DNA from: Macrothele yani
Taxonomy: Eukaryota > Arthropoda > Arachnida > Araneae > Macrothelidae
Assembly: GCA_039090855.1 (NCBI GenBank)
Contig: CM077016.1
Location: 52,161,436-52,225,435, forward strand
Reading direction: 5' to 3'
DNA length: 64,000 bases
In this document: positions 43,261 to 55,400 of the stretch, piece by piece
How positions within the stretch are numbered: the stretch's first letter is position 1
How the letters are laid out: the number at the start of each line of letters is the position of its first letter
Program-made: the position numbers and the translations under genes
Notes under the pieces: model-generated
Databases searched by the model: none
What the model was told of the DNA's origin: nothing
The model's input: only the letters and a program-made list of their open reading frames with translations

Positions 43261-44025
43261 AGCAGGTCAACTCAAGTCATTTAAAACTTAGGGCGGGGCT
43301 TCAGTTGCTGGACAACAATGGCTCGATCACTGCAAAATATCCTAGCGTTATCTCAAAGCTGGGTTATTTAAAAAAAAACATTTCGTCCCACTTAAAGTTA
43401 TCGTAGGAAAAAAATCCTTTCTTAGCGCGCCTATATATTGTAAAAGGAACATTCCTGCCAAATATGAAAGTTCTAAGTTCAGTAGTTTCTGAGATATGGT
43501 AATGAGTCGGTGAGGGCTTTCAGTTTTATATGTGCAGAGATATCTGTCCTTCCTCGTAAGAAAACAATACTGATGTTTCGTAAAATTTTAAATAAATTTA
43601 AATCTGCAACGTTTACGTTGCTTACGTATATTGAATTGCTTAACTGTATAATCCCTGCACTAATCCCTACTGAATTTGTGAAGACAAATATAAGACTTGT
43701 AAATATAGAAATTAATAAAAGGCAGGGTAATGAATTAATGAAACAGTTTACGATTTCCCAATGTTTCATTGGCTTTTCACTTGACCTTCAGAACAAGAAA
43801 ATCAATTCCAGCTAGAATGTGCTGGCTTCAATTCCTATAACAATCACAATACGCTTTCCACACACATGATTCGTGGTAATTCAGCGTGACATAAGTTCAG
43901 CAAATCTCCTTTCTCGTAACGCGTGCGTTTCTTTCTAGTCTGAGATACTGATTTGCTGGTGATATTACTTAGCGATACGATGGGATAAGTTTGTTTCGAC
44001 TAGCGCAGTGTAAGTCTGACGTCCC
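43261..44025. other. no gene seen
   Basis: A 101-codon frame at 43510-43815 is AT-biased with no motif. The sequence next to the P element may be its original target. Confidence 0.35.
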
Positions 44026-44719
44026 AGAGAAGCCCAGGGCTAGAGAATAAGGAAGGGCTGGCCCACCAGGCAGTCAAAAGCAAGTCGCTTTGCTGGGGAG
44101 GACGTGACGTCACTGCGAGTACACTGACGATTTGGGATTCTGCCTTCGAAGGCAGAAGTCATAGCTGTCAGAGTAAGCTGAGCACCTTTGCACGTATTAT
44201 ATTTTTTTACACAACTCAGAACGTTATATACGTATATATAGTAGCAAGTAACGTTTTTGTTTATTTTATCGGAAGGCGTAAATAATAGAGAGAGAAAAAT
44301 TTATTAATATACCCGTATAGTTAAAAAGGAGGAAGATATTCACCAGGTTTGGATATTGACGTCGTCGTGCTACGTTTTTTAACGGCAGAATTTATCCATT
44401 TCCTTTTCTTTTGATTTGATTTTCTTTCCGACACTAAATGTTTGTTGTGATTAATATACCAAATTCTGACAAATGTTCATATGCGCCAATAAATTTTCAC
44501 AGCTTCTTTTCAGGTGCCAGGAAATCTTTCTTCTATTACAGTTTTTAATTTTCGAATTATTCCTTTCTCTCGAGAACTCTCTGTCCCGTGAATTGACTTA
44601 AAAATTATTTCAAATTGATCTACCGTTCTCATCCACTTTGGAGAAGGCACCGTTAGTCCCCAGAGTGATAAAGTTTTAATCCATTGAGCAGGTGGAAAAT
44701 CTTCGGCATTTCAAGAAAT

Positions 44720-47187
44720 TGTTCCGAGGGAGGGATCTTTATCACGTAAACGATAGGCAATATAACCTGCGACATAACTCAGAGCTTGTTTCTCAGCATT
44801 ACATTGCTCATTTTGAACTGTTTTAAGTATGTCGTCGTCACAAACTTGCGGCCATGGCTCATTGCAATTTTTTCTAAAGCTTCTAAGTCATCTGCGTTTA
44901 TTTCTCCAGATACTTCATCAAAAATTTCTTGATTATTAGCTGCAGTGAAAGCTTCTTTTAGTAGCTCTGCTGTCAAATATGTTTGGAGCGTTTTATCTTC
45001 TTGAAACTCTGTATTAACTTTTCTGGACAAATTAGGCAATTTAGTTGCCAGCAATATGTGTTTTAAACGACTAATAAATTCCGTAGGTGAGGGGTGGTCA
45101 TATAAAGCACCTATGCCTCTTATTTGACAGAACAAACTCTCCAGGGCATCTTGAGTCATACGAGTAGCTAAAATGTAACGAGATAGAGAAGAGAAGAAAT
45201 TGAGACAAGAATGCCTTTTTGGAAAGGCAGCATATGTTTTCTCCCCATTACTCTGAGATTCACTATTTCTGACTTCATTCTATTCAGAATTTCCTTTTGT
45301 TGTATAAAAAGGGGGTTAATACCAAAACCTGCTTTTAAAGGTTTGCTTTTGTCAGGGTGTGGGTAACTGCTATTCATAATGTCAAAAAAATGAATCTACT
45401 AAATTGAAGAAAACCAGCGCTTTTATGCTCTGTTTGATATTCAATATCCTTGGCAGTAGTGACTGAAAATAAAGTTTTTGCTGGGCCTATCGTTCCCTTT
45501 GATTGCTATGTAGCAGGGCAGCAATTTAGGACACAACTTTTTCTCCCCAGAATCCTTCTCGAAAACTTTGGTGATGCCAGTTTGGAGCACAGATCCGTTC
45601 TGCAAGATAAGTCCATGGTCTATGAAATGATTGCGTAAAATTTTTAAATAGTGAGAAGGGTCTGCAAAAACCCAAATCTTAGAACTGTTGTCCAGCGGAT
45701 GATTAAAAAATGATTTTTCGGGAGAAAATAATAGTTCCTTCCACAAGGTCATACAACCACCTAAATCTGAAACAATCGCTTTTATTGTAATCCACGTTTT
45801 AACAAGGTTTACAATTATTTCAAACAAAAGCCTTTTATTCATTGTACGTTGAAAGTCAAAATACACGGGTTGTTTCCAAGAAGACAATATTCCTCTAGCC
45901 AAAACAACTAGCACCTTTGAGTACGGACCTAAAATCTGGTCCATTCCTGTATCGTAACACACTTTACTATCAACGTGTACTTCATCAAAGCTTAAGACGC
46001 AGACTTTGTCATTTTCGGAAAGGGTTTCCCTATTTTTCCGCATAAGGAGGAAAATATTATGCAGAATTTTGGGATGACACCTAAATTTAAAACACCATGG
46101 CTTTAACGTGCTAGCACTTGGCAAAGGAAGGCCAATTTTACACTTCCGAAATTCGTAAGCTTTTTTTGAAATAGCTCTAGTTACTATTCCTCGAGGTATA
46201 TCTCCTTCTGTCCATTTGTTAATAATTTTTTGTGTTGCGAAGAACTTTCTCTGTGTTGGTATGATAATTTTCTTGAGGTTCATTTCCATCTGTTCAAGTA
46301 TTTTATTTTTCATATCAGCTTTCGACAGGGCATTTGGTATTAGCGCAATTTCTGCTCTCTTACTTCGTATGCTGCTATTTTTTGACGCAAAACTTGAACA
46401 GTATTTGTGTGTTTGCTTTTCAAGCTACGTATTTCTCGTTCCAGTACGTCAAGCTTTTCGGTGAGAATTTTGTTCTGACTTCTAACCTCTGAGCAAGACA
46501 TGCACTGAACTGATGCACACTTTTCTTCTGAATATCCATTGTCAGAATTTTTTTTTGATTGGCAGTTTAACGACCACCGTGAGCAACTCAATGGGCTATA
46601 AGCAGTCGCCCGTCCCTAATTTAGGGTCACTGGTTCCAGGGAAGGGAGAGAGCCAGTGCCGTAAGACAAACACAACATCCATGCCTGACCGGGATTCGAA
46701 CACGGAGCCCTTACGGACGAATGATCAGAGGCCAACGCCTTAGACCACTGCGCCACCGGGGCGGCTTGTCAGAATTGCAAGCAACTTCATCGATGTGTAA
46801 CTTTTCAGGACTTGGTTCCGGAGTTCGATTCAATGCCCTTATACGGATATCTCTCTTAATTCTTCTATGTTCTCGACTTGTATGTAGCGTTGATTTTTCA
46901 TTCGGTAAATTCAAACTGGGAACAGCTGAGGGTTTCAGAATGTTTTTTTTTTTTTTTCGGGAAGCCAAAGTAGGCGATTTTGCATGTCATATGTATTTGT
47001 AGTCTGAATTTTGGAAATGATCACTACATATTCTTGCACTTCCAACTTTAAACTTGTCAGCACGCTTACACTTAACAATCCATTCTTTTATCACATTAAC
47101 ATTTGAAGGGAAAACATGGCAAATCACGCCAGTTTCTTTTGCTTCCTTAGTATTTGTACAGTTAGCGACAGCACAGGATGAAGGCAT
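44720..47187 (-). pseudogene. P-element THAP-domain transposase pseudogene
   Basis: The start is ATG 47187. A THAP zinc-finger DNA-binding domain follows: C5, C10, W36, C54, H57 and F58, with SARICSDHF. After an in-frame TGA (46987-46989) come KPSAVPSLN, the AVP-type end of the THAP fold, and an A15 tract read as lysines. A coiled-coil region (46591-46340, LDVLEREIRSLKSKH) precedes the catalytic part: LSFDEVHVDSK (first Asp, about 46000), AIVSDLGGCM (second Asp), FADPSHYLKILRNHF, and QDALESLFCQIRG with the Glu block (about 45140). YVAGYIAYRLRDKD ends it near 44720. Frameshifts lie near 46345, 45435-45390, 45165 and 44785, plus a SINE. Confidence 0.9.
46550..46765 (-). repeat. main-family SINE, copy 5, inside the P element
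   Basis: Target duplication ttgtcagaatt is at 46539-46549 and 46766-46776. Removing the SINE and one duplicate rejoins the transposase frame between the THAP linker and the coiled coil. Confidence 0.95.
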
Positions 47188-47534
47188 GTTGCGTATTACT
47201 TTGAATACAAAAAAAAAAAAAAAAAAAATAGACGCTGAATTTCAGTTAAAATAAAATTTACATCAGTAAAAAACAGACGTTAATAAACAACTACATAAAC
47301 CACTACCAGTAAATGGAGAGCAACAGAAATAAACTGCACAGAACGACAGGAATGTCACCATACTCCGGCCCTGAGTTGGCACAGGGGTCACCGAGTGTCC
47401 TCGCAGTGACGTCACAGCGCCTTCCAATTCCCCCTCGGTCGGAGCACGAAAATGAGACCGCTAGACAAAAGGATGAGCCAGCCCTTCCTTATTCTCTAGC
47501 CCTGAGAGAAGCCTCAGTTGTTTGGATTTCGTTG

Positions 47535-47605
47535 CCATGGGTGGTGTAATGGTTAGCATACTCGAGCGTAAACCGGGAGATGCGGGTTCGATTCCCGTTC
47601 CAGGA
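47535..47605 (+). repeat. tRNA-like sequence next to the P element
   Basis: A box (GGTGTAATGGTTAGCA) and B box (GGGTTCGATTCCC) have tRNA spacing. The D, anticodon and T stems mostly pair (ctcga/ccggg; gcggg/cccgt), with GTA at the anticodon position, but position 33 is C rather than T and the acceptor stem has about two mismatches. Probably a pseudo-tRNA or SINE head rather than a working gene. Confidence 0.5.
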
Positions 47606-47714
47606 CGATCAAATTTTCAAATTTCTGCCGTTAGGTTACATGGAAGAACAGCTTGATTTAAGTCTTTATCAAAAATGCTTTTCTTTCTGAAAAAAAACCG
47701 CTGTCACACAAATC

Positions 47715-47866
47715 GTTTTTTTTTTTTTTCTTTTTATTGGAAGTTGAACGACCACCGTGAGCAACTCAATGGGCTATAAGCAGCCGCCCGTCCCTAATTT
47801 ATGGTCACTTGTTCCAGGGAAGGGAGAGAGCCAGTGCCGCAAGACAAACACAACATCCATGCCTCG
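47715..47866 (-). repeat. main-family SINE, copy 6, lacking the tRNA head
   Basis: Target duplication cacaaatc is at 47707-47714 and 47867-47874, so the truncation happened at insertion: the copy starts at catggatgttg, just after the tRNA-like part. It is the only 5'-truncated copy with a clear duplication. Confidence 0.88.
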
Positions 47867-47874
47867 CACAAATC

Positions 47875-48504
47875 TTCTAGCTACATTTAATATTGACGCT
47901 TTATCGACCTCTAGTCCACTGTGAAAGATGTCAGACTGAAAAAGCACTCCTGGGAATATGTCGTTGAGTCAGAAAACTTTTAATGTTAAATTAGAAGTAT
48001 ACGCCACAGTTTATGATGTGAAATCTGACCTCAATTCCAAAAATCGCTGAGGAAGAAATGGTTTCAAGTAAAGGCGAGCTAAACAGCGGTTTTCCTGTTA
48101 CAGTGTCAGTTCCACGGAAGCAATGGTGACAAAATCACCTTTTATGACAGCTGTGACGGAGTTGAAAAGAATCTGGAATGCAACCCAGCAGAAACAGTCT
48201 TGCTGGCCCAGCACTATGTTGCCGCTGCGTCAATAAAATGTCCGAGCGGCCAACAGAAGGGCCAGCAGGTCAGGCCAACAGTTGGCACCCCATCAATTGT
48301 CATATGCCACAACAGGGCCATCAGTTGTCCATCACAGGCCGTAGCTGCCACAAGTGGCCTTTCAGCGGCCCTGCAAGCACGTGCCAGAAATGATGGCTAG
48401 CCTAATGTGGTCCGCTAGTTTGCCGGCAGTGGCAGCCGGCAACCACGTCACGTAACTGGTGGCTTGCCGGATCTTGTCCGCCAATTTCCCAGTAGTAGCC
48501 ATAA
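47875..48504. other. no gene seen; GC-richer patch
   Basis: 48190-48480 is rich in ggcc/gccagc words and has several short inverted pairs (agtttgccggcagtggcagccggcaa). No known family. Confidence 0.35.
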
Positions 48505-49599
48505 AAAAAATCAAAAGTATAATTGTATTGCAGCCGCCGCTGTGGAACCGATTTAAAAATATTTTTCCGGTCTGATACTACCAATTATGAAAACATTTGT
48601 GTGCATTTCCTGCCCAAAATAATTCACAATTTCCCCACCAGGGGGAGCAAATATTTAACCTGTTTTTTCTCGATATCTGTGCTTCTAAAAGTAAGATTCA
48701 AAGAAATATTTTAACACCAAATGCCATTCACAACACTTTTTGTTTTTTGGATTGAGAGTTTAACGGCCACCGTGAGCTATAAGCAGTCGCCCGTCCCTAA
48801 TTTTCAGCCACTGACGCCATTGAAGGGAGAGCCAGTGCCGTGAGACTAACACAACATCCATGCCTCACCGGGATTCGAACCCGGCCGGGCCCATCTTGGA
48901 CGAGAGATCAGAAGCCATCGTTTAGACCACTGCGCCACCGGGGCGGCTGCAACACTGATTGCACTCGTGTTTTTTATGTTTTTCTTTTTGGGGTTTACAG
49001 CTCTGGCGCTAGGTGGTGTTAGCGTGTATGTTTGAAACCACATCTCAGCTACTAAAAATCATTTTTCCAGCTAGGGGGGCTAAATATAAACTTTTTTTTG
49101 TGGATATCTCAGCTTCCAAGAGACGTATTTCAAAAAAATATTTTTCCTTAGCATAGCTTTTGCTATGAGAATATATTCGCATATTTTCTCTTTTTTCCAT
49201 TATTCAAAATTCTTCCACTAGAGGGATCAGTGTAACATATTTCTATTTGAAAGAGTTTTTTTGACTTTAAAAATCTTAGAAAAATCCTGTTTTGGTACTC
49301 TTCATTATAAAGAGTATTCTGAACCCATTTTCTTCTCCAAGTAATGGAAAGCTTTTCCGCTATAGGGGCGTAAAGTTATGTTTTACTCTACATCTTTTTT
49401 GTACGATTTGGAAACATTTTTGCTCTAGTATCCTGCTTCTGCTATGAGACAGTTTTTGTTCACAATTTTTTAATTTTCCTAACCGAGTTACTATCGTCTG
49501 CTAGCGGCTGAAAAATATTTCTATTTCTGGATATTTTATCAATCTTAAAAATCCGGTTGATTTTCTTCTTTTTACGGTTCCTATGATTATGAAAACTAC
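48505..49599 (-). repeat. 150-bp CCCTAGTGGC array, minus orientation
   Basis: Reverse-complement modules with cores near 48635 (ccaccagggggagc), 49008 (gcgctaggtggtgtt), 49070, 49215 (ccactagagggatc), 49360 and 49500. A SINE interrupts it at 48738-48949. Orientation changes near 49600. Confidence 0.72.
48738..48949 (-). repeat. main-family SINE, copy 7
   Basis: Target duplication caacact is at 48731-48737 and 48950-48956. Small internal deletion: gagcaactcaatgggc is reduced to gagc. Confidence 0.88.
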
Positions 49600-49863
49600 A
49601 CAGTTTTCCCTAGGTTGAGTGTGTTTTCGAATTTATCAAAGTTATACTGTACAAAGTCAATGCAATCGGTTAGAAAAAAATATCACAACCGGATTTCCAC
49701 AATCGGTAAAACCTCCAGAAATAGAACCAATTACTTTCTTCCGCCAGCGGCTAAGAAGAATATTACGGAAATTAGCAAATGGCAAACAAAACTTTGCTCA
49801 TAGCAGAAGGAAGATATCGGAGTCAAACAGAATTTGAATCGAACAGTTAAATGAAGAAATATA

Positions 49864-51219
49864 CACTGCTAGCCACCCAAAATGCAACACCAAGAAGGAC
49901 ACGAGACAGCAAAGCCAGATTTACTGGCCACATACCAGATACAAAGATGAAACGATTGAGCTTACAGGCCCGTGCGACTTGGGGAACACGCAGACATCAA
50001 TAGTTCGTGTGGCCCCCATGGCTGGCAATAACGGCCGTTACACGCCGCGGCATCGAACGAAAGAGGCTTTGCATGTGAGCTTGGGGTATGTCGGTCCAGG
50101 CTGCTTCTACACGTTGCTACAGTTCATCAGGCGTAACCGCGGGTGGTGCTTGCCGGGCCACTCGGTTGCCGATCAGCGACCAGACGTGTTCGATGGGCGA
50201 CATATCGGGAGAACAGGCGGGCCACGACAGCAGTGACACCTGGTGGGCCGTGAAGAATTGTTACACGATTCGTGCCACGTGCGGGCGCGCATTGTCCTGT
50301 TGAGGCTCCAAAACGTTTTAGATGTTGCGGTGGCTGTTGAGTGTACCGCCGATGCGTACCAGAAGGGTGCTAGTGTCATATCCAATTGCGCCCCAAACCA
50401 CAACGCCAGGCGACGGACCGCTATGGCGATGCATAATGCAGGCGTTATACAGTCTCTCACCGCGGTGCCGCCACACGCGGATCCAGCCATCGTGGTGTTG
50501 CAGGCAGAAGCGGGATTCGTCGGAGAAGACAATGTCGTGCCATTCCGTAGTTCAGGTGCGGCGTTCAACGGCCCACTGCCGCCGCACTCGCCGGTGATGT
50601 AACGTCAATGGTAATAGGAGCAATGGGCGCCGTGCGACAAGTCCCCGCTCCTGCAGACGACGTCGAACGGTACATGCTGACACAGGTTGTTGCGTTACAC
50701 ACCCTAATTCCTGCGCTAATGTTCGTGATGTGGCGGTGCTAGCTGTCAATGCCCGCCGCACAACATGCCGGTCCTCTCGACCGGTGGTATGCCGCGGCTG
50801 CAGCAATCGATCACGTCCGTCCCTCCTGCACCCACCGAATCCATACTCGCCTCACTGTGGCTGGATGTTGTCCCACACGGACGCCGATGTCTCGGTACGA
50901 TAAACCGCTGTCGCGATAAGCCACTGTTCTTTCTCTGTCGAACTCCGAAACCTGCTGGAATGACTGCCGTATTCAGCGACGAGGCATCAGGAAGCTTCCC
51001 ACGCACAGGTCTGGCAGCACAACACACTTCCACTACTTAGCCCGCCTTCTGTGCACCCTTCTTATAGTGCTTCTCTGTGGCGTGCCGGGCGCACACGATT
51101 TGCATATGCCCTGCAATGCTAATCGTTTGCATGTCCTCGCGCGGGCGACGCATGCTGCGAATTGCAGGCCGCAATCGGATGCTTCCTTCTAGGTGTTGCA
51201 TTTTGGGTGGCCAGCAGTG
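49864..51219 (-). mobile_element. Tc1-like element H with TIRs and TA
   Basis: Inverted repeats cactgct(a/g)gccacccaaaatg lie at 49864 and end at 51219, with TA at 49862-49863 and 51220-51221. Length is 1356 bp. Confidence 0.88.
49970..51000 (-). pseudogene. Tc1-like transposase pseudogene (element H)
   Basis: Minus strand: RGKLPDA start region near 51010, SRTLAQELGCVTQQPVSACT (about 50740-50680) and VRRRLQERGLVARRPLL, then the frame changes near 50580 to WHDIVFSDESRFCLQ (first Asp, about 50560-50515), RVWRHRGERLY, PGVVVWGAIGYDT, QDNARPHVARIVQQFF (second Asp, about 50300) and CSPDMSPIEHVWSLIG (Glu, about 50200), ending with MPRRVTAVIASHGG near 50030. The DD34E residues are present. At least two frameshifts and a stop near 50320 disable it. 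Notably GC-rich compared with its AT-rich flanks. Confidence 0.87.
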
Positions 51220-52590
51220 TAGAAGGAAACATGATATAAATCTACGCCTTCTATCGCAAGAATTTTGCATAACGGGAAAGTTGCAAAATAGGTGAAATAT
51301 ATATTCTTCATGGAAAAAGCTATGCTAAGGAAAAGGAACTTTTCAGATGCGTCTCCCGGAAGTGGAGGCAGCGAGAAAAAGGTGTTGACCTTTACGTACA
51401 CTAGCGAGAAATCTGTGCATTGTTTAAAGAGAATCATGCTCCACATCTCTATTGTAGTGAATGGCATGCTGTGAATTTTCTCAATAGGGATTTTAGAAGC
51501 GCCGATCCATCTACAAACAGAAGTACACAGACACCACCTAGCGACATAACTGTGAACCACAAAACTCCTGAAATACTAACAAAGTTTTCCACAAGGTTAA
51601 TGGCATCCAGTGTTGAAAGAATTTTTGAATCGCTTTTAGAAATTTATAAAAAAAAACTGATTAAACGTTGGCGCCCCTAGTGGCGAAATTGTGCATTAAT
51701 TTGGAAAGAAATATACTCAGAGTTCTCATATTTAGTAGTATTTGACCGTAAAGAATATCTTAAATTGGCTTGTTAGTCGCGCAGATATTGCTGTAAATCG
51801 AAACGTGAACTTCTGCCCTCTAGTGGCAAACTTATGCGTTAAGAAAAATTTGAAATTATGAGAAATTTCACGGCAGAAATGCTTTCCGACAAAGAAAATT
51901 TTTTCAAATCTGACTCTTAGAAGCAGAGATATCGACAAAATAAGATATACATTCACGCCCCCTGGCGGAAAAACTTATGTGCTACTTTAAGCAGGAAGTA
52001 TTCTCGAACGTTTTCCGTGGTGAGCTGTATCGGTCCACGAAAGAATTTTTTCATTCGAGTTTTCGGAAGCTTAGATTTTGCTGCAAATACAACAGAAGTA
52101 GGAATAGACACTTACGCTCCCTGGTGGCCAAACCATTCTTTATCAAAAATTATAATATATATGCAAAACATTTCCAATGAGAAGCTGTTTCCGACGCAGG
52201 ACGAAATTTTCAAATCAGAGTTTTAGAAGCAGAGATATCAGGGGAAACGCGATTCACCTTTACGTCTCCAAGCGGAAAATCTATCAATTACTTGAAAAAG
52301 AAACTGTACCTAAAATAGTGTTCGTTACAAATGACACCGAAACTAAAAAGGATTTTTAAAAGTAAAAGAATATTTTTAAAGTAAAAATAATATTTAGGAG
52401 CAAATACGTGCAAAAAATGTATTTTGAATTCGATATCTGCATTTACGCCCTCTAGCAGCGAAATTGTGCATCGGAAAAAAAAATAGCAAGGATCATCATT
52501 CTTACATTTCGAGCTTCCCAATGCAGAAAATAATTTTTCAAATCGGACTAATAGTTGTAGTGTTCACGGACGGACGGACAAACCGAGGCA

Positions 52591-53727
52591 CGATCTTTTT
52601 AACAAAAAGATGTCCGAAAAAGGTATCTGATACATTTCTTTAAATTCACGGCGTTACATTTGTTCATCCTCCGATATCTGTAGAACGGGTGGCCAATGAA
52701 TAACGGCATTTCCCCCATATCAGCTTTGTTTCTCCTACCAAAGTCTTCTTTAGTAAAGTTTGTTACATGGGCATAAACAATGCATTTTGAACGTAATATT
52801 GCAGTATGGATGCCAGACATCTTCACGTTGAGCAAGAAATAAAATGTCTAGACACAGTGCAAAAGAACACGGTTTCTCTATAGCTGCAGCTTGTTTTCGA
52901 AGGTCACGTTTTGAGCCTTAATCCTTTTTTTCGAAGGTCGTAAATAAAAGTCACGCTAACGGCTCCTTTTATTGCTACTTTCTGCTACAGAAAAGTACTT
53001 ACCTTTCACGTGCATCTTTGACTCCTTTCACTTCCAACGTATCATACCGTCTTCTATTAATTTAAAAGTTGATATAAGGGTACTACATACCGAATCCAAA
53101 AGATTTAAACGGTGTCAGAAAGGCGCAATATATACCCCTTTATTTGATCCGGAATATATTTCGGAAGGTACGATGATAGTGAATTAAAATGTTAGTACTC
53201 GAATTTTTCAGAAGTTACATGTTCTTTTCTAGATGCTGAATGGAATCAAATTTCATTTTTATTTCGACAGAATAAAAAGGATCATGTGCGTTTGCATTTC
53301 TTAGTCACAGTTTGTTTTCATGGACAGAAACCTAGGCGTCAAACATTTAAGTTCTACATATGAACTTGCATAAAAGTTTAGTCATGACGCTCTAGTGATT
53401 ACTTTACTCGTGGAAACGTGAAATGTTTTGCGAAGTACACTGCTCAAAATAAATAATGGAGCATGTCATTCTGGCAACATTATGCAAGCCAGTCGTGAGA
53501 CATATTACCGAAACGTGGAAAATGCAGTTCGAGTCAGAGATGGAAACGGGTCATGGGTCAACAATTTCTAGCGGGTCAAACGGGTCGGGTCAAGGTGTTC
53601 CTGACCCCATTTCCACCCGGTTTATTTTCAGTTTTGTTTCTGAAAAGCAAAATAAGAAAAAAACACAATTTTTAGAGAAAATTGCGCACTGTAGAATTCT
53701 GTGCTCGATACTGGTGCCCGCGGACTG
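52591..53727. other. no gene seen
   Basis: AT-rich sequence. 53540-53615 repeats the word gggtca several times (aacgggtcatgggtca, gcgggtcaaacgggtcgggt) without forming a clear array. Confidence 0.35.
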
Positions 53728-53741
53728 AAAAATGATTTGCC

Positions 53742-53936
53742 GCCCCAGTGGCGCAGTGGTCTAAGGCGATGGCCTCTAATCATTCGTCCGAAAGGGGTCC
53801 GGGTTCGAATCCCGGTGAGGCATGGATGTTGTGTTTGTCTTACAGCACTGGCTCTTTCCCTTCCCTGGAACCAGTGACGGGCGACTGTTTATAGCCCATT
53901 GAGTTGCTCACGGTGGTCGTTAAACCTCCAATCAAA
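53742..53936 (+). repeat. main-family SINE, copy 8
   Basis: Target duplication aaaaatgatttgcc is at 53728-53741 and 53937-53950. An internal deletion removes the ccctaaattag part of the body. Confidence 0.92.
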
Positions 53937-53950
53937 AAAAATGATTTGCC

Positions 53951-54419
53951 ATGCAATATAAAGGAAGTGTGTCTTCGGAAGGAAAAGTGTCCCTTCCTTC
54001 TGAAGGGCAATGATGGAAACTACCTCCACATATTGGAAACTTTCAACTCATTATGTGAGAATTGGTGTTGCTGTGTAACATATTCTGAAGCTTGATGTGT
54101 TATCAAGAAAACAGCAAAAAACTGAAATTAAATATACAACAAGTTGCTTAGCTCTAAAAATTTGACGGTGTCGTCAAAATTAGGTGGAACAGCTCTGATA
54201 TTACTGCGCAGGGACTTTTTGACTCTCGCAGATATGTCTAAAAACATGCGTAAAACAATTAGGTTATATCTTGCAAATGAAGAACGACTTTCCCTACTTC
54301 CTCAAAATAAACGAGTAAAGTATGCGTTCCTATAATACATTTGTTTCATTTCCGTATAACCTAATATACCCACTGCAGAGAGACTTTTTGAACACCCTGT
54401 ATATATACACACCATCTGA
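53951..54419. other. no gene seen
   Basis: Short frames at 54144-54335 have no recognisable motif. actttttgaacaccctgtat near 54385 resembles a transposon end. Confidence 0.35.
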
Positions 54420-54840
54420 CAGAGAAAATGCCACACCATGAAGGAATGGTCTAAAACTGACCAAACCGCACACACAAATAGCCAAGAAGGTCCTGAACAA
54501 ATGATTTAATTGTCATGTATAGATGGCCGAATATGCAGGATGATCATTACGGAGTGTGGCCCACATTTTGGGGGATACAGCGTTGAATCCGACGTGGCAA
54601 TGAGAGTCCGAATAGAGTCCTGGGGTATTGGACCATGTGGTGTTGATCCGAGTCCACAGTTCTTCTTCATTTTGCGGGGGTGGGAGGGTACTCAACTGGC
54701 GTCCAATCGTGTCCCACAAATGCTCGATGGGCGAGCTGTCGGGGAATCGTGCTGGCCACGGAAGCATCCGCACACCGTGTAAAGCATTCAGGCTGATCCG
54801 AGCTGTGTGCGGCCGGGCGTTATCCTGTTGAAAAACGGCA
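54420..54840 (-). pseudogene. Tc1-like transposase C-terminal fragment (element I)
   Basis: Minus strand: FQQDNARPHTARISLNALHG (second Asp, about 54835-54785), then LPWPARFPDSSPIEHLWDTI (Glu block, about 54765-54705), GRQLSTLPPPQNEEELW, and a degraded end near 54540. The N-terminal half is missing; it is cut where the next element begins at 54841. Confidence 0.8.
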
Positions 54841-55400
54841 TTTGGTATGCCCTGCAGATACGGTAGTGCAACGTATGCCCTGCAGATACGGTAGTGGAAG
54901 CAGGTCAGACACAGCGAGTGGTAGCAGAAGCCGTTGGAGTGTCACAAAGGGCCATTTCCCGACTGTTGACACGATTCCAGGATACGAGAAGTGTTTGAGG
55001 AAGGCAAGGTCAAGGCCGTCTACGTGCAACTACAGCAAGGGACAACCGTTATTTATTGTTAACAGCCCGTCTGAACAGGCGGCAAAATGCTACCCAGTTC
55101 CAGCGAGAGCTTCTCGTCTCTACAGGACGCAAGTTGTCAACTCAAACTATCCGCAATCATCTTCACCAAGGTGGCCTTCACACACGTAGATCAATTATGT
55201 GTGTCCCTTTAACCTCATGACACCGTACGTGCCGTAGAAACTTGGCTGAGGAACATCGTGTTTAGGGACACGACGAGTGGAGTAGAGTTGTCTTCTCTGA
55301 CGACACGAGATTTAGCCTGGGGTCGGACAATCGATGAGTTCTTATCTGGAAGGAACGTGGGGCACGAAACAACCCAGCTTCTGTGTAGGAAACGTCACAT

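Larger units (their letters stand above)
44034..47505 (-). mobile_element. P element, structurally complete
   Basis: Terminal inverted repeats of 28 bp lie at 44035-44062 (cagggctagagaataaggaa...) and 47477-47504. Flanks share agagaagcc (44026-44034 and 47505-47513), giving an 8-bp target duplication with one ambiguous base, the length P elements make. Subterminal inverted repeats of 15 bp (gtgacgtcactgcga at 44104-44118 and its complement at 47401-47415) add to the ends. The 3.47 kb includes a later SINE. Confidence 0.92.
49600..52590 (+). repeat. 150-bp CCCTAGTGGC array, plus orientation
   Basis: Cores near 49740, 51245, 51530, 51670 (gcgcccctagtggcgaaatt), 51815, 51955, 52110, 52265 and 52447, spaced 140-180 bp. 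The array ends with gactaatagttgtagtgttc and a (CGGA)n stretch near 52565, the same terminal module as at 13060. A Tc1-like element (49864-51219) interrupts it. Confidence 0.75.

Noticed and set aside
47535..47605. Functional tRNA with GTA anticodon
   Set aside because: C at the position normally occupied by T33 and a mismatched acceptor stem; better seen as a pseudo-tRNA or SINE head.
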